From contig NZ_KB913017.1 of assembly GCF_000383975.1 (NCBI RefSeq), forward strand, positions 999,133 to 1,063,132: a stretch of DNA of 64,000 bases, read 5' to 3'. The position numbers and the translations under genes were made by a program. The stretch's first letter is position 1; the number at the start of each line of letters is the position of its first letter. Positions 35,103-43,595 of this stretch are shown one piece after another. Origin of the DNA: Natronorubrum tibetense GA33. GTDB taxonomy: Archaea; Halobacteriota; Halobacteria; Halobacteriales; Natrialbaceae. The notes beneath the pieces were generated by a model. That model worked only from the letters and a program-made list of their open reading frames with translations, made no database searches and was not told the DNA's origin.

Positions 35103-35248
35103 CTCCGCCTCCAGCGACGACGGTCGCCGTCTCGGGCGTTGACGAACGCGTAGAATCCTCGTAGCCAGCCGTTGTCTCTGCCCGGACATGCAGTTTCCGT
35201 AAATCGCTTTTCGTGCCGCAAATCTATGAATTTCTACGAGAATCCCTA

Positions 35249-36058
35249 TTAGTCGGCCGGATCCTTTATTTGGGGCAACCCCGCTGTCACTAACCGGCGC
35301 AACAACACCACGACCCCGTTCTGGAGCCCTTTGGCGAAGATTGCCTGTTCGCCGGATTCGTCGCCGTCCGGGTAGTACGACCCGATCAGAAGCGTCTCGC
35401 GGTCGACGAGCAGGATACGACTGATTGCCACCTCGCTGTCGTCCTCGATGCCGGTGAGCCAGTGGAGACCGGTTTCGAACACCCGAGTGGACGGAAGCTC
35501 CGCCTCGAGCGTCTCAGCCGTCGATTCCGTCTGTCCACCGAGGAGAAGCGAGAGGTCGCGATCGATCGCCCCCTCGAGGCCCTCGAACAGCGCGTCGGAC
35601 ATGATCTCGTCGTCGACGACGAGGAGCGCGATTTCGGACTCCGCGTTCTCGATGAGCTCGAGGGTCCGCGACTCGATCGCGTCGTGACCGGTCAACGACC
35701 AGATCTCCTGGACGTGATCGTCCTCGTCCGGGTTCTGAACGTCCGTATTCTCGAGATACGTCTCGAGCGTATCGATCCGACTGGCGTACTTCTGCCGAAG
35801 ATTCTGCGTCGCTTCGGAAATGCTGACGGCGCGATACAGCTGTGGACTCGAGTGTTGTACTTCCACTAATCCCTGGGACTCGAGCACCCGTATCGCGTCG
35901 TACACCCTCGTGCGCGGGACATCGGAGATCTCGTGTATCTCCTTGGCCGTCCCCATGGGCAGTTTGTTCAATGCGACGAAGCAGCGCGCCTCGTACTCCT
36001 GTAGTCCGAGGTCCTGCAGTAGACTGATCGCTTCCGTTGTAGTTTCGTCCTGTGTCAT
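35249..36058 (-). CDS. TrmB-family transcriptional regulator
   Basis: A 269-residue regulator. Residues 1-75 hold the TrmB winged helix (AISLLQDLGLQEYEARCFVAL, AKEIHEISDVPRTRVYDAIRVLESQGLV), followed by a coiled-coil linker and a C-terminal effector domain with PLD-like features (SEIALLVVDDEIMSDALFEGL). Haloarchaeal TrmB proteins control sugar and central metabolism or surface genes. An upstream in-frame ATG (17 codons earlier) is rejected since MTQDETT fits the family. Confidence 0.9.
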   Translation of the reverse strand: MTQDETTTEAISLLQDLGLQEYEARCFVALNKLPMGTAKEIHEISDVPRTRVYDAIRVLESQGLVEVQHSSPQLYRAVSISEATQNLRQKYASRIDTLETYLENTDVQNPDEDDHVQEIWSLTGHDAIESRTLELIENAESEIALLVVDDEIMSDALFEGLEGAIDRDLSLLLGGQTESTAETLEAELPSTRVFETGLHWLTGIEDDSEVAISRILLVDRETLLIGSYYPDGDESGEQAIFAKGLQNGVVVLLRRLVTAGLPQIKDPAD

Positions 36059-36228
36059 GGCCCAACCACGAATTCGGAAATCCGAGTATCTAGAATACAG
36101 AGCGCGCATGCAAAAGAATTCGTGTTTAAGTGTCCGTCAAAAGTAGTATGTTCACAAACAATCTTGAACGGGAAAGTTCACTCAGATAATCACACAAGCT
36201 ACTTCAGGGTGCGTTGGTTACGAAGGAG

Positions 36229-36268
36229 TGACAGGCCCCGTTTGGCCCAACCACGACAGGGCCTGTCA
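36229..36268. repeat. 10-bp-stem hairpin in the 36.1-36.6 kb gap
   Basis: TGACAGGCCC and GGGCCTGTCA enclose a 20-nt loop. It precedes the multi-hairpin copy B by about 35 bp. The 536-bp gap 36059-36594 contains this hairpin, copy B and the AT-rich TrmB promoter side; no credible gene. Confidence 0.5.
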
Positions 36269-36301
36269 GTTTTAACCGATCTACAGGCGGTTAAGGCAGA
36301 G

Positions 36302-36431
36302 TGCCTCGGATTCGTACGGAAATCGAAGATTTCCGTGACTGAGCGAATCAGAGATTCGCGATGTCCGCGAAGCCTACAGCTTCGCTTGATGACGAGACGC
36401 TTTGCGTCTCGAACCACTTGACCCCGAGGCA
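36302..36431. repeat. Multi-hairpin intergenic element, copy B
   Basis: Outer stem TGCCTCGG (36302-36309) with CCGAGGCA (36424-36431) encloses four hairpins: 36316-36336 (ACGGAAATC/GATTTCCGT), 36343-36359 (GCGAATC/GATTCGC), 36367-36385 (GCGAAGC/GCTTCGC) and 36393-36411 (CGAGACGC/GCGTCTCG). Linkers GACTGA, TTGATGA and AACCAC are the same as in copy A (16753-16880); stem sequences of hairpins 1, 3 and 4 differ on both sides in step. Non-coding. Confidence 0.78.
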
Positions 36432-36594
36432 GTTCACTCGAGCGTCTCGCTGCTCGGATGTCCACCGATCACCGCCCACGATAGGCTCGACTGTCGGTCT
36501 CAGCTCAAACTGTTACCACCGACTCTCCGTTCGAACGGCTGCTCCGCTGTCCGAGGGGCGTATCCGACGTACTAACGACCGCGCCATGATTCGG

Positions 36595-36900
36595 TTATAA
36601 CGACGTTGCTGGGAACGTTTTGCGATGGTCGACTAGTACCTCCAAAACTGGCATGATCTCGTCGAACTGAGGACCCGATTCGATCGCGTTGGCGTTCGGA
36701 TACCAGTTGATAAAGCCATAATCGTCCAGCATGGGGAGATGGACGTGGTAGCGTTTGAACCGTTCGTTGCCGCCATTCGCGATCGTGTCGGGTGGAGAGT
36801 CGATATTGACCGAGTCAGGTTCGTCCGCGAGGTCGAATAGAATTTGCCGTCGCTCTGGATCCGCTAACGCGGTGAACAGGTTATCGTGTATGGATGCCAT
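36595..36900 (-). CDS. Haloarchaeal helix-turn-helix protein (DUF7344-like)
   Basis: A 101-residue protein with the ArsR-like start HDNLFTALADPERRQILFDLAD and the wing YHVHLPMLDDYGFINWYPN, then a short helix (FDEIMPVLEVLVDHR). Such one-domain regulators are multiplied in haloarchaea and usually have no known ligand. Start MASIHDN is chosen because the shared promoter 13-mer lies 28 nt upstream. Confidence 0.78.
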   Translation of the reverse strand: MASIHDNLFTALADPERRQILFDLADEPDSVNIDSPPDTIANGGNERFKRYHVHLPMLDDYGFINWYPNANAIESGPQFDEIMPVLEVLVDHRKTFPATSL

Positions 36901-36927
36901 CCGTAGATGCACACTAGTCAGCGGAGA

Positions 36928-36940
36928 TAAGTTATCTTAG
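36928..36940 (-). promoter_or_regulatory. Promoter box of the DUF7344-like gene
   Basis: Minus-strand CTAAGATAACTTA, 28-40 nt before the start at 36900; identical to the 13-mer before the FemAB-like gene at 14267-14279. Confidence 0.5.
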
Positions 36941-37063
36941 TACATTTTCACGTCAGATTGTATTTTGAGTAACTGAGTGAATGGGTGTCCACTCCGTTTT
37001 CGAGCGCGGAGCGCGCGGCCGAAAGCCGAAACCCGGAAACCGAACCCCGCCGTACGACCGACC

Positions 37064-37537
37064 ATGACCGAAACCACCGGCACGTTCGTCGTCACCCACG
37101 CCGAGAGCGAGTCGGCCGTCGTCCGCGACGTCGAGACTGCACAGGTCCACACCCTCGCGTCGAATCCTGGCCTCGAGGTCCACGATGTCCTCGAGGCGAC
37201 CGTCGCCCCCGACCCGCCGCTCGAGGTGACGTGGCAGGTCGTCGAGGTCGACGACCGGCGCTCGATCGACCTGGTCGACAGCGACCTCGAGCCCACCCAA
37301 CTGGAGAAGGAACTGGCCGCCGACGCTGACATCGGTGACCTGATTCAAGAGGAGCGCGCGGGTACCGGCGAAATTCACGTCTTCCGCGTCCCCGAAGACG
37401 AGGTCGAAGCGGCAGCTCAGGACGTCCTCGACGACGAAGAGACGGTGGCCCGTGCGGCACGACTCGAAGCGGTTCGCGTCGAGGTTCGCCGCTCCCCCGA
37501 GGACGGCGTGCTGAGCGTTCGCTATCTGCCGGATTGA
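37064..37537 (+). CDS. DUF5812 family protein
   Basis: A 157-residue acidic soluble protein that I recognise as the haloarchaeal DUF5812 type: TGTFVVTHAESESAVVRDVE at the start, GTGEIHVFRVPEDEVE in the centre and VEVRRSPEDGVLSVRYLP at the end. Function unknown. The upstream in-frame extension (29 codons) is basic and unlike the family, so ATG 37064 is used. Confidence 0.85.
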   Translation: MTETTGTFVVTHAESESAVVRDVETAQVHTLASNPGLEVHDVLEATVAPDPPLEVTWQVVEVDDRRSIDLVDSDLEPTQLEKELAADADIGDLIQEERAGTGEIHVFRVPEDEVEAAAQDVLDDEETVARAARLEAVRVEVRRSPEDGVLSVRYLPD

Positions 37538-37612
37538 CGGTCGAACCGGCTCGGGTCCGCTCCGCGCAGGCGTCGCGGAACCGGCTCGGACAGCGGCCGC
37601 TGAGCGTCGTCT

Positions 37613-37987
37613 TCAGGCGCGACTCGGTCCGTCCTCGCTCTGGACGCGCCAGCTACCCTCGAGCCCGCAGGCCTCCCGCACCTCGTAGCTGATCTCGGTT
37701 TCGGCGTCGACTCGAGCGCCGCCGTCGACGCGTTCGACGCGCAGCGGGACGTCCAAGGTGTTGCCACAGCAGCCGACGCCGACGAACTCCTCCCAGACGT
37801 CGCCCGCTCGAGCCTCGTCTCGAGTCTTGCGCAGGAACGCGCGAAACGACGGCTTCTCGACCTGAAACCGTCCCCAGTCGGAGAGGTCCGCGGGATAGGA
37901 AATCACGACGCGCTCGGCGGTCCTCGTGCTCGACTGATCGGTCGGTTCGATCGATCGTCCCGAATTCTGACCTGATTCAGGCGTCAT
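37613..37987 (-). CDS. Hypothetical acidic protein (124 aa)
   Basis: Starts MTPESGQNSG; residues 30-124 include beta-rich segments (ERVVISYPADLSDWGRF, EEFVGVGCCGNTLDVPLRVE, ETEISYEVREACG). Longer in-frame starts at 38053 or 38158 would run into the secF promoter region on the other strand, so the short form is preferred. Divergent from secF. Family not recognised. Confidence 0.65.
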   Translation of the reverse strand: MTPESGQNSGRSIEPTDQSSTRTAERVVISYPADLSDWGRFQVEKPSFRAFLRKTRDEARAGDVWEEFVGVGCCGNTLDVPLRVERVDGGARVDAETEISYEVREACGLEGSWRVQSEDGPSRA

Positions 37988-38104
37988 AACTACCGAGACG
38001 GTCTCGAACGGCTTCAGCTCACCGCCCCGAGAGTAACGTTCTTCGAAAAACATGCTGTAGAAATTGAGAAGGCTTACTTTAGCTGACCCCCAGTGGTCGC
38101 GTAC

Positions 38105-38989
38105 ATGGGGTATTTCGACGTACCGGAGTTCGACTACACCCGGTACAGCAACCGCCAACTCGCGGCGGTGCCGCTAGCCGTTCTCGCGGTTGCATTGCTC
38201 GTCCTCACTGGCTCGTTTCTCGCGACCGGCGCGCCGGTACAGCTGGGGATGGACTTCGCCGGCGGCTCCGAGCTGACGGTCCAGACCACCTCCTCGGAGG
38301 AGGAGATCGCACAGGCGTTCAACGAGGAGCCCGAGTCGGTGCAGGCAGTTACCGCCCCCGACACGGAGAATCAGTACATCATCCAGTTCACCTCGACCGA
38401 CCTCTCGTCGCTGACCGAGCAAGCCGAGGCGAACCTAGCGCAGGATGGTGATACAGCCGTCGTCCAAGAGGAGCGGACGGTCTCGGAGACCTTCGGCGAA
38501 CAGACCCAGCAGACTGCCCTCCTGGGAATCGCCGTCGCGTTCCTCGGGATGAGCGTGCTCGCGTTCTTGCTCTTTCGGACGTTCGTCCCGTCGATCGCGA
38601 TCGTCCTCTCAGCGTTTTCGGACATCGTGATCCCGCTCGCGTTCATGACGGTCACCGGCATCTCGCTCTCGCTGGGGACCGTCGCCGCGCTGTTAATGTT
38701 GATCGGTTACTCGGTCGACTCGGACATCCTGTTGAACAACCAGATCCTGCGCCGGCAGGGTGACTTCTACGAGAGCACCCTTCAGGCGACACGGACGGGG
38801 GTCACGATGACGGTCACGTCGATGGCCGCGATGCTCGTGATGGGCATCTCCGCGTGGCTGTTCGGCGTCGAACTGCTGGCGTCGATCGGGATCATCCTCT
38901 TCGTTGGCCTCGCGGCCGACCTGATGAATACGTACATGTTAAATCTGAGCCTGCTTCGGTGGTACAAGTTCCACGGGGTGAGATCATAA
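38105..38989 (+). CDS. secF: Protein-export membrane protein SecF
   Basis: A 294-residue RND-superfamily accessory subunit of the Sec translocase. It has the N-terminal span, the external domain beginning GMDFAGGSELTVQ, and the conserved cluster of five spans with IGYSVDSDILLNNQILRR (catalytic-like Asp residues). With SecD it helps late export steps using ion gradients. The stop (TAA) shares one base with the secD ATG. Order F then D is archaeal. A GTG four codons upstream is an alternative start. Confidence 0.95.
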   Translation: MGYFDVPEFDYTRYSNRQLAAVPLAVLAVALLVLTGSFLATGAPVQLGMDFAGGSELTVQTTSSEEEIAQAFNEEPESVQAVTAPDTENQYIIQFTSTDLSSLTEQAEANLAQDGDTAVVQEERTVSETFGEQTQQTALLGIAVAFLGMSVLAFLLFRTFVPSIAIVLSAFSDIVIPLAFMTVTGISLSLGTVAALLMLIGYSVDSDILLNNQILRRQGDFYESTLQATRTGVTMTVTSMAAMLVMGISAWLFGVELLASIGIILFVGLAADLMNTYMLNLSLLRWYKFHGVRS

Positions 38990-40623
38990 TGGGGCCAATC
39001 AGCTTCGTCAAGGAGTACTGGCGGCTGATGCTGTTGCTCGTCTTCGTCAGCTTCGCCCTCGTCGCCCTCTTTATTCCCGGTGGCATCATGGCCGACGACA
39101 GCTACGTCGACGGCGAGAGCGTCAACGACAACCCGACGAACCTCGAGTACGGGCTCGGGCTCGACGGCGGGACCCGAATTAGCGCACCCGTCATCGGCAT
39201 GACCGCCGAGAATATCGACGCCGGGGCCGTCGACGAAGACGACGGCCAGGTCGACCGGGAACGGCTCAACGAGATCGAGTCGATCCTCTACGACAACGAC
39301 GAGTTCGAACTCGAGACCGGCGACGCACGCGTCAGCGTCGACGACGACGGCAACGTTCACGCCGAGGTGTTCACTGACGAAGTGACCGAAGAACAGTTCG
39401 CCGCAGCGCTCGCTGAAGCCGGCGTCGAGGTCGATCCCGACGAGGACATCCGCGACGGCGTGACCGCCGAGACGCGCACTCAGATGATCGAGACCATCCA
39501 GTCGAAGATCAACGAGGCGGGTCTCGACGGCGGTGACGCCTACGAGTCCGAACAGCTCGGCGGCCAGCACTACATCGTCACCGAAGTGCCGGACATGGAT
39601 CCCGACGAGCTCCGCGACCTGCTCTCCGAGCGCGGTATCGTCGAGGTCGTCGCCTACTACCCCGAAGACGATACGGGCAACCACACGAACGAGACGGTGC
39701 TCGAGGGCGGCGATATCGCGACGGTCGATCCGCCCCAGACCTCGGAGCGCGGCGGCGGATACGAAGTCCCGGTCGAAGTCTACAGCAACGCCGCACCCGA
39801 GTTTCAGAGCCGAATGAACGATCTCGGCTTCACCGGCGAAGGGCAGGGGATGTGTCAACTTAGCGGGGGCGAGGACGGAGTCAACTTCAACCACGACGGA
39901 CCGCAGTACTGCCTGCTCACGGTCGTCGACGGCGAGCCGATCGACGCCCACTCGATGGGGCAGAACCTCGCCGAACCGATGGCGGCCGAGACCTGGGCGA
40001 GCGATCCGTCGTTCGTCATGGGTGCGCCGGACCAACAACAGGCACAGGGCCTCTCGGTGAGCCTCCAGGCCGGTGCGATGCCCGCGCCGCTTGACTTCAG
40101 TCAGGAGCAGACGTACTCGCTGTCGCCCGCGCTCGCCGATCAGTTCAAGCTCTACTCGCTGATCATCGGCGGCCTGTCGGTGCTGACCGTCAGCGGGATG
40201 GTCTTCCTGCGCTACCGCGACGTCCGCGTCGCCTCGCCGATGATCCTCACCGCGATGGCGGAGGTGGTCATCCTCCTCGGCTTCGCGGCGCTGATACGTA
40301 TGCCGCTGGATCTCTCTCACGTCGCTGGCTTCATCGCCGTCGTCGGAACGGGGGTGGACGACCTCATCATCATCGCCGACGAGGTGATGGACGACGGCGA
40401 CGTCAGCTCACAGCGGGTGTTCGAGTCGCGGTTCCGCAAGGCGTTCTGGATCATCGGGGCCGCCGCCGCGACGACGATCATCGCGATGTCGCCGCTGGCC
40501 GTGTTGAGCCTCGGCGACCTGCGCGGGTTCGCGATCATCACCATCCTCGGCGTGCTGATCGGGGTCCTGATTACCCGTCCAGCCTACGGGGACATCCTCC
40601 AGCGGCTGCTGACGGACAAGTAG
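38989..40623 (+). CDS. secD: Protein-export membrane protein SecD
   Basis: A 544-residue RND protein, partner of SecF. Shown by the first span (LMLLLVFVSFALVALFIPGG), the motif YGLGLDGGTRIS, a long acidic exterior domain (about 60-360) that is expanded in halophiles, and six spans with VVGTGVDDLIIIADE and the related Asp residues. One-base overlap with secF suggests coupled translation. Export of Tat/Sec surface proteins, many of them in the 52-61 kb region, depends on such components. Confidence 0.95.
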   Translation: MGPISFVKEYWRLMLLLVFVSFALVALFIPGGIMADDSYVDGESVNDNPTNLEYGLGLDGGTRISAPVIGMTAENIDAGAVDEDDGQVDRERLNEIESILYDNDEFELETGDARVSVDDDGNVHAEVFTDEVTEEQFAAALAEAGVEVDPDEDIRDGVTAETRTQMIETIQSKINEAGLDGGDAYESEQLGGQHYIVTEVPDMDPDELRDLLSERGIVEVVAYYPEDDTGNHTNETVLEGGDIATVDPPQTSERGGGYEVPVEVYSNAAPEFQSRMNDLGFTGEGQGMCQLSGGEDGVNFNHDGPQYCLLTVVDGEPIDAHSMGQNLAEPMAAETWASDPSFVMGAPDQQQAQGLSVSLQAGAMPAPLDFSQEQTYSLSPALADQFKLYSLIIGGLSVLTVSGMVFLRYRDVRVASPMILTAMAEVVILLGFAALIRMPLDLSHVAGFIAVVGTGVDDLIIIADEVMDDGDVSSQRVFESRFRKAFWIIGAAAATTIIAMSPLAVLSLGDLRGFAIITILGVLIGVLITRPAYGDILQRLLTDK

Positions 40624-40655
40624 ACGGCGGGCGGTCGTTCGATCTTTTCGTTCGG

Positions 40656-40760
40656 TTATTCGTCTCGACAGCGCGGACACCAGTCGACGGTTCCGTCGTG
40701 ACCGTACGCACGTGCGAAGTCGAGAGAGACGGGGTCGTTACAGGTAGTGCAGATCGGCAT
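40656..40760 (-). CDS. 34-residue zinc-finger microprotein (DUF7563-like)
   Basis: The short frame encodes MPICTTCNDPVSLDF, then a basic/hydrophobic stretch and VDWCPRCRDE. Two CxxC pairs fit a single zinc knuckle. The same layout as the longer protein at 47189. Haloarchaea carry many such small zinc-finger proteins. Function unknown. Confidence 0.65.
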   Translation of the reverse strand: MPICTTCNDPVSLDFARAYGHDGTVDWCPRCRDE

Positions 40761-40887
40761 CTCGAGCACGGAAACTGGACGCCGTAACGGCAATGAGCTG
40801 GCAGCCTGCCATCGAAACCCGCTCGAGTCGGTCGCGAGACGAGCTAATAGTTCGCGTCAATCGAGGTGAGAGTTGGGACGTCCGCGA

Positions 40888-41583
40888 TCAGAACTGCTCG
40901 AGGCCCGTCTGTTCAGCCTCGGCCAGCAGGTCCTCACAGGTCGACCACGACTCGCGGGCGAACGGCGGGAGTGTGGCGTGCTCGTCGACGTAGGTCTCGA
41001 GAAATTCGCGCGTGTTCGGATCGCTCGGATAGCCGCTGCCGACGGGGCCGTACTCCTCGGCGATGGCGGCGACGTGGGCGTCGCGTTCGACCTTGGCGAC
41101 GATACTGGCCGCGCCGACGATCTTCGAGTCGTCGTCGGCCCCGTGGCGGGCGTCGATCTCGAGTGCATCCGTGGGCGCCTCGAGCGACGACACAGCAGAG
41201 CAGGCCTGGCTCACCCGTCGAGCGAACCGATCGGCGTCGGTGTCACAGGCGTCACACAGGCCCGCAATCGAGTCGGACTCGAGTGCATTGTCGTCGAGTC
41301 CCTCGAGGGCGCTGCCGATCGCCTCGGCGTGGGCCGCGACGGCCAGCGAGTTCATGTCCGTTTCTGGATCGTCGATTCGCGCCGTCGTAATCTCGGCGAC
41401 GCCGACGCGGATCCGATCGTCCTCGCGGATGGTGGCCGCCAGTTCCTCGCGGCGCTCGGGTGCGAGTCGCTTCGAGTCCGCGATGCCGTTCGGCAGGATC
41501 GTCGGGTCCTCGAGTGCGACGCTCGCGGCGAACATCGAGCCGAACACCGGTCCCTTGCCGGCTTCGTCGACGCCGAATTGCAT
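40888..41583 (-). CDS. rnhB: Ribonuclease HII
   Basis: A 231-residue RNase H2 that removes ribonucleotides and RNA primers from DNA. The motif GVDEAGKGPVFG (Asp6, Glu7) opens the protein; the later Asp in ARHGADDDSKIVGAASIVAKVERD completes the active site. ATG 41583 gives MQFGVDEAGKG exactly at the motif. Monocistronic. Confidence 0.95.
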   Translation of the reverse strand: MQFGVDEAGKGPVFGSMFAASVALEDPTILPNGIADSKRLAPERREELAATIREDDRIRVGVAEITTARIDDPETDMNSLAVAAHAEAIGSALEGLDDNALESDSIAGLCDACDTDADRFARRVSQACSAVSSLEAPTDALEIDARHGADDDSKIVGAASIVAKVERDAHVAAIAEEYGPVGSGYPSDPNTREFLETYVDEHATLPPFARESWSTCEDLLAEAEQTGLEQF

Positions 41584-41683
41584 GTCACGTGGATCAGCGG
41601 CCGGCCGCTAAACCGTTGCGTTGTCCGATCGTCGGTCAGTCAATCACGTACTACTATTAAGCTGGACGGAAGATTGACACGTT

Positions 41684-41986
41684 ATGAGTTCGAACCCGAG
41701 TCGGGTTCAGTTTCGCGCACCCGACGAACTAGTCGAGCGAGCGAATATTCTGGCGACAGCCCTCGAGACGGAGCGTGAGGACATCCTTGCTACTGCACTC
41801 CGAGAGTATCTCGACGACGCGGTATGCGACGACGAGATCGAGCAGGAGATCGCCGCTGCGTACTACGATGCGGCGATCACGGACGAGCAACTGGCTTCAC
41901 TCGTGGGACGTGCGCAAGCGACGAATTTTCGCGCCCTCAAACGACAGCTCAAGCCGTCGTACGTCGATGAAATCGCCGATTTGTAG
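41684..41986 (+). CDS. Orphan ribbon-helix-helix/antitoxin-like protein
   Basis: A 100-residue protein with a likely N-terminal RHH fold (VQFRAPDELVERANILATAL, then REDILATALREYLDD) and a C-terminal tail resembling UPF0175-type antitoxins. No toxin gene lies on either side (rnhB and pus10). Probably a stand-alone regulator or an antitoxin whose toxin was lost. Preceded by AT-rich sequence (ctactattaag). Confidence 0.6.
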   Translation: MSSNPSRVQFRAPDELVERANILATALETEREDILATALREYLDDAVCDDEIEQEIAAAYYDAAITDEQLASLVGRAQATNFRALKRQLKPSYVDEIADL

Positions 41987-42040
41987 CAACAATACCAGTT
42001 GGTGAGATCGAGATGCCTCGTCCTCGGTAAGAAAAAAGAG

Positions 42041-43414
42041 TTACGCGTCTACCGACGCCCTCTCCCCGTCATCACGCGGCTCGTCCCGGAAGTACGCCTC
42101 GAGTTCGAACGGTTCGTCCTCACCTTCGACGCTGAGCACGTCTAGCGCCGTCACCTCGGCGTCGGTCTCGAGCACTCCTGCCAGACTCGGCACCGTGCGG
42201 CCGTCGTCGCTGCTGACGAGTTCCTTGACGTAGAGGCCACCTTCGCCGTGGATTCGAACCTCAGCCTGCGTCGGCTCGAGGAGCTCTCCGTCCATCTCGT
42301 AGACGGTTCGCTCGCGCGTCAGCGCCGCTCGCCGGTGGTCGACCCGCTGGGGCGTGTCCTGCTCGACGGTGGCGCCGGTGAGTTCCTCGAGCGCGGCCTC
42401 GAAATCGCCCTCTTCGACGGGGTCAGCGAACTCGACATCAGCGCGATACTGCTTGCTCGCGTCGTGTTCCTTGACGCGCTCGACCATGTCGTAGGTCGCG
42501 AGTCGGAGGCCGTCGACCTCGACCGATCCCGCGGCGGCCTCGTTGATCTCTCGCTCGAGAGATTCGACGTCGACCTCCCGCGTGCTCGGCCGCTTGACCT
42601 CGAGGACGAACGGCCGGCCGTCCTCGAGCATTCGGGCGTCGACGTCCTCGCGGCCCGCGCCGTGGAAGGTTCCCTCGTCGCCGTCCATCGCCTCGACGAC
42701 GTGGGGGCGAACGACCTGTTCGACGCTCGTGTCGTACAGGTAGCCAGAGCCGCCGCAGTAGTCACAGGGCTCCTCGCCCGTGTCGGCTAACTGGATCCCG
42801 CTACCGCCACACTCTCTACAGGGCCACTCCGTCTGGGGAATATCGCGCTCGAGTTTGCGGTAGCGGCCGTAGACGAACGCGGGGTTAACCTGCACGTCGA
42901 CCGCGTGGCTCGTGACCGAGTCGGCGTCGAGGGCCTCGAAGGGATCGAACCCCTCGAGATCGACGATCGCGAGGACATCCGGGCGGTCGAAGTCCACGTC
43001 AGTCCCGGTTATATTTCCGATTCGAATGCCCACCTCGCGGTTTACTTCTCGTTTGAGCGACTCGCCGACGTCGGGTTCGAGCCCGGCGTCCTCCCGAAGG
43101 AGCCGTTCGTTCTCTTCGACCAGCGGCGGCACGCGGGAGCCGACCTGGTAGGTGTCGAAGTCGACGGTCTCGAGGGCGTCCGCGATCGTATTCGCGATCG
43201 CGTCGAACGTGCCGCAGTACCCCTCACAGACCCAGCAGTCGGCGGGGGCGACGGGATCGTAGTCCTCGTCGTCGTCCATCGCGATCGTCGTGCGCAGCGC
43301 CCGGCCGCGCTCGTCGTTCGTCAGTCCGAAACTCCGTGCGGCGAAGGGGCGACCGAGACAGGAGTCGCAGATGGCTCCCGTCTCAAGCAGCGCGCGGGCG
43401 TCGTCCGTGATCAT
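42041..43414 (-). CDS. pus10: tRNA pseudouridine(54/55) synthase Pus10
   Basis: A 457-residue archaeal enzyme that makes pseudouridine at tRNA positions 54 and 55. The N-terminal part has a zinc cluster (CDSCLGRPF; CWVCEGYCG) and a THUMP-like domain; the catalytic domain carries the Asp in GREDVDARMLEDGRPFVLEV and CRECGGSG zinc-type residues. TrmY (46225) then methylates pseudouridine 54 to m1-pseudouridine, so the two enzymes act in series. Confidence 0.93.
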   Translation of the reverse strand: MITDDARALLETGAICDSCLGRPFAARSFGLTNDERGRALRTTIAMDDDEDYDPVAPADCWVCEGYCGTFDAIANTIADALETVDFDTYQVGSRVPPLVEENERLLREDAGLEPDVGESLKREVNREVGIRIGNITGTDVDFDRPDVLAIVDLEGFDPFEALDADSVTSHAVDVQVNPAFVYGRYRKLERDIPQTEWPCRECGGSGIQLADTGEEPCDYCGGSGYLYDTSVEQVVRPHVVEAMDGDEGTFHGAGREDVDARMLEDGRPFVLEVKRPSTREVDVESLEREINEAAAGSVEVDGLRLATYDMVERVKEHDASKQYRADVEFADPVEEGDFEAALEELTGATVEQDTPQRVDHRRAALTRERTVYEMDGELLEPTQAEVRIHGEGGLYVKELVSSDDGRTVPSLAGVLETDAEVTALDVLSVEGEDEPFELEAYFRDEPRDDGERASVDA

Positions 43415-43595
43415 ATCCCGGAAATCGGGCGGCCGCGGGTAACACGTTTTCCCTTCGGCCGGCGCGTCACTCCAACTCTCGTCAGTAGGTGGCTCACTCC
43501 CAGCAACCGTCTCGTGTGCTGACTAGTTTACCACCACGACATACCAACACACGTGAGCCCGGAGGTTCAAATGGGTAGGGTCCTATCCCCCGGAC

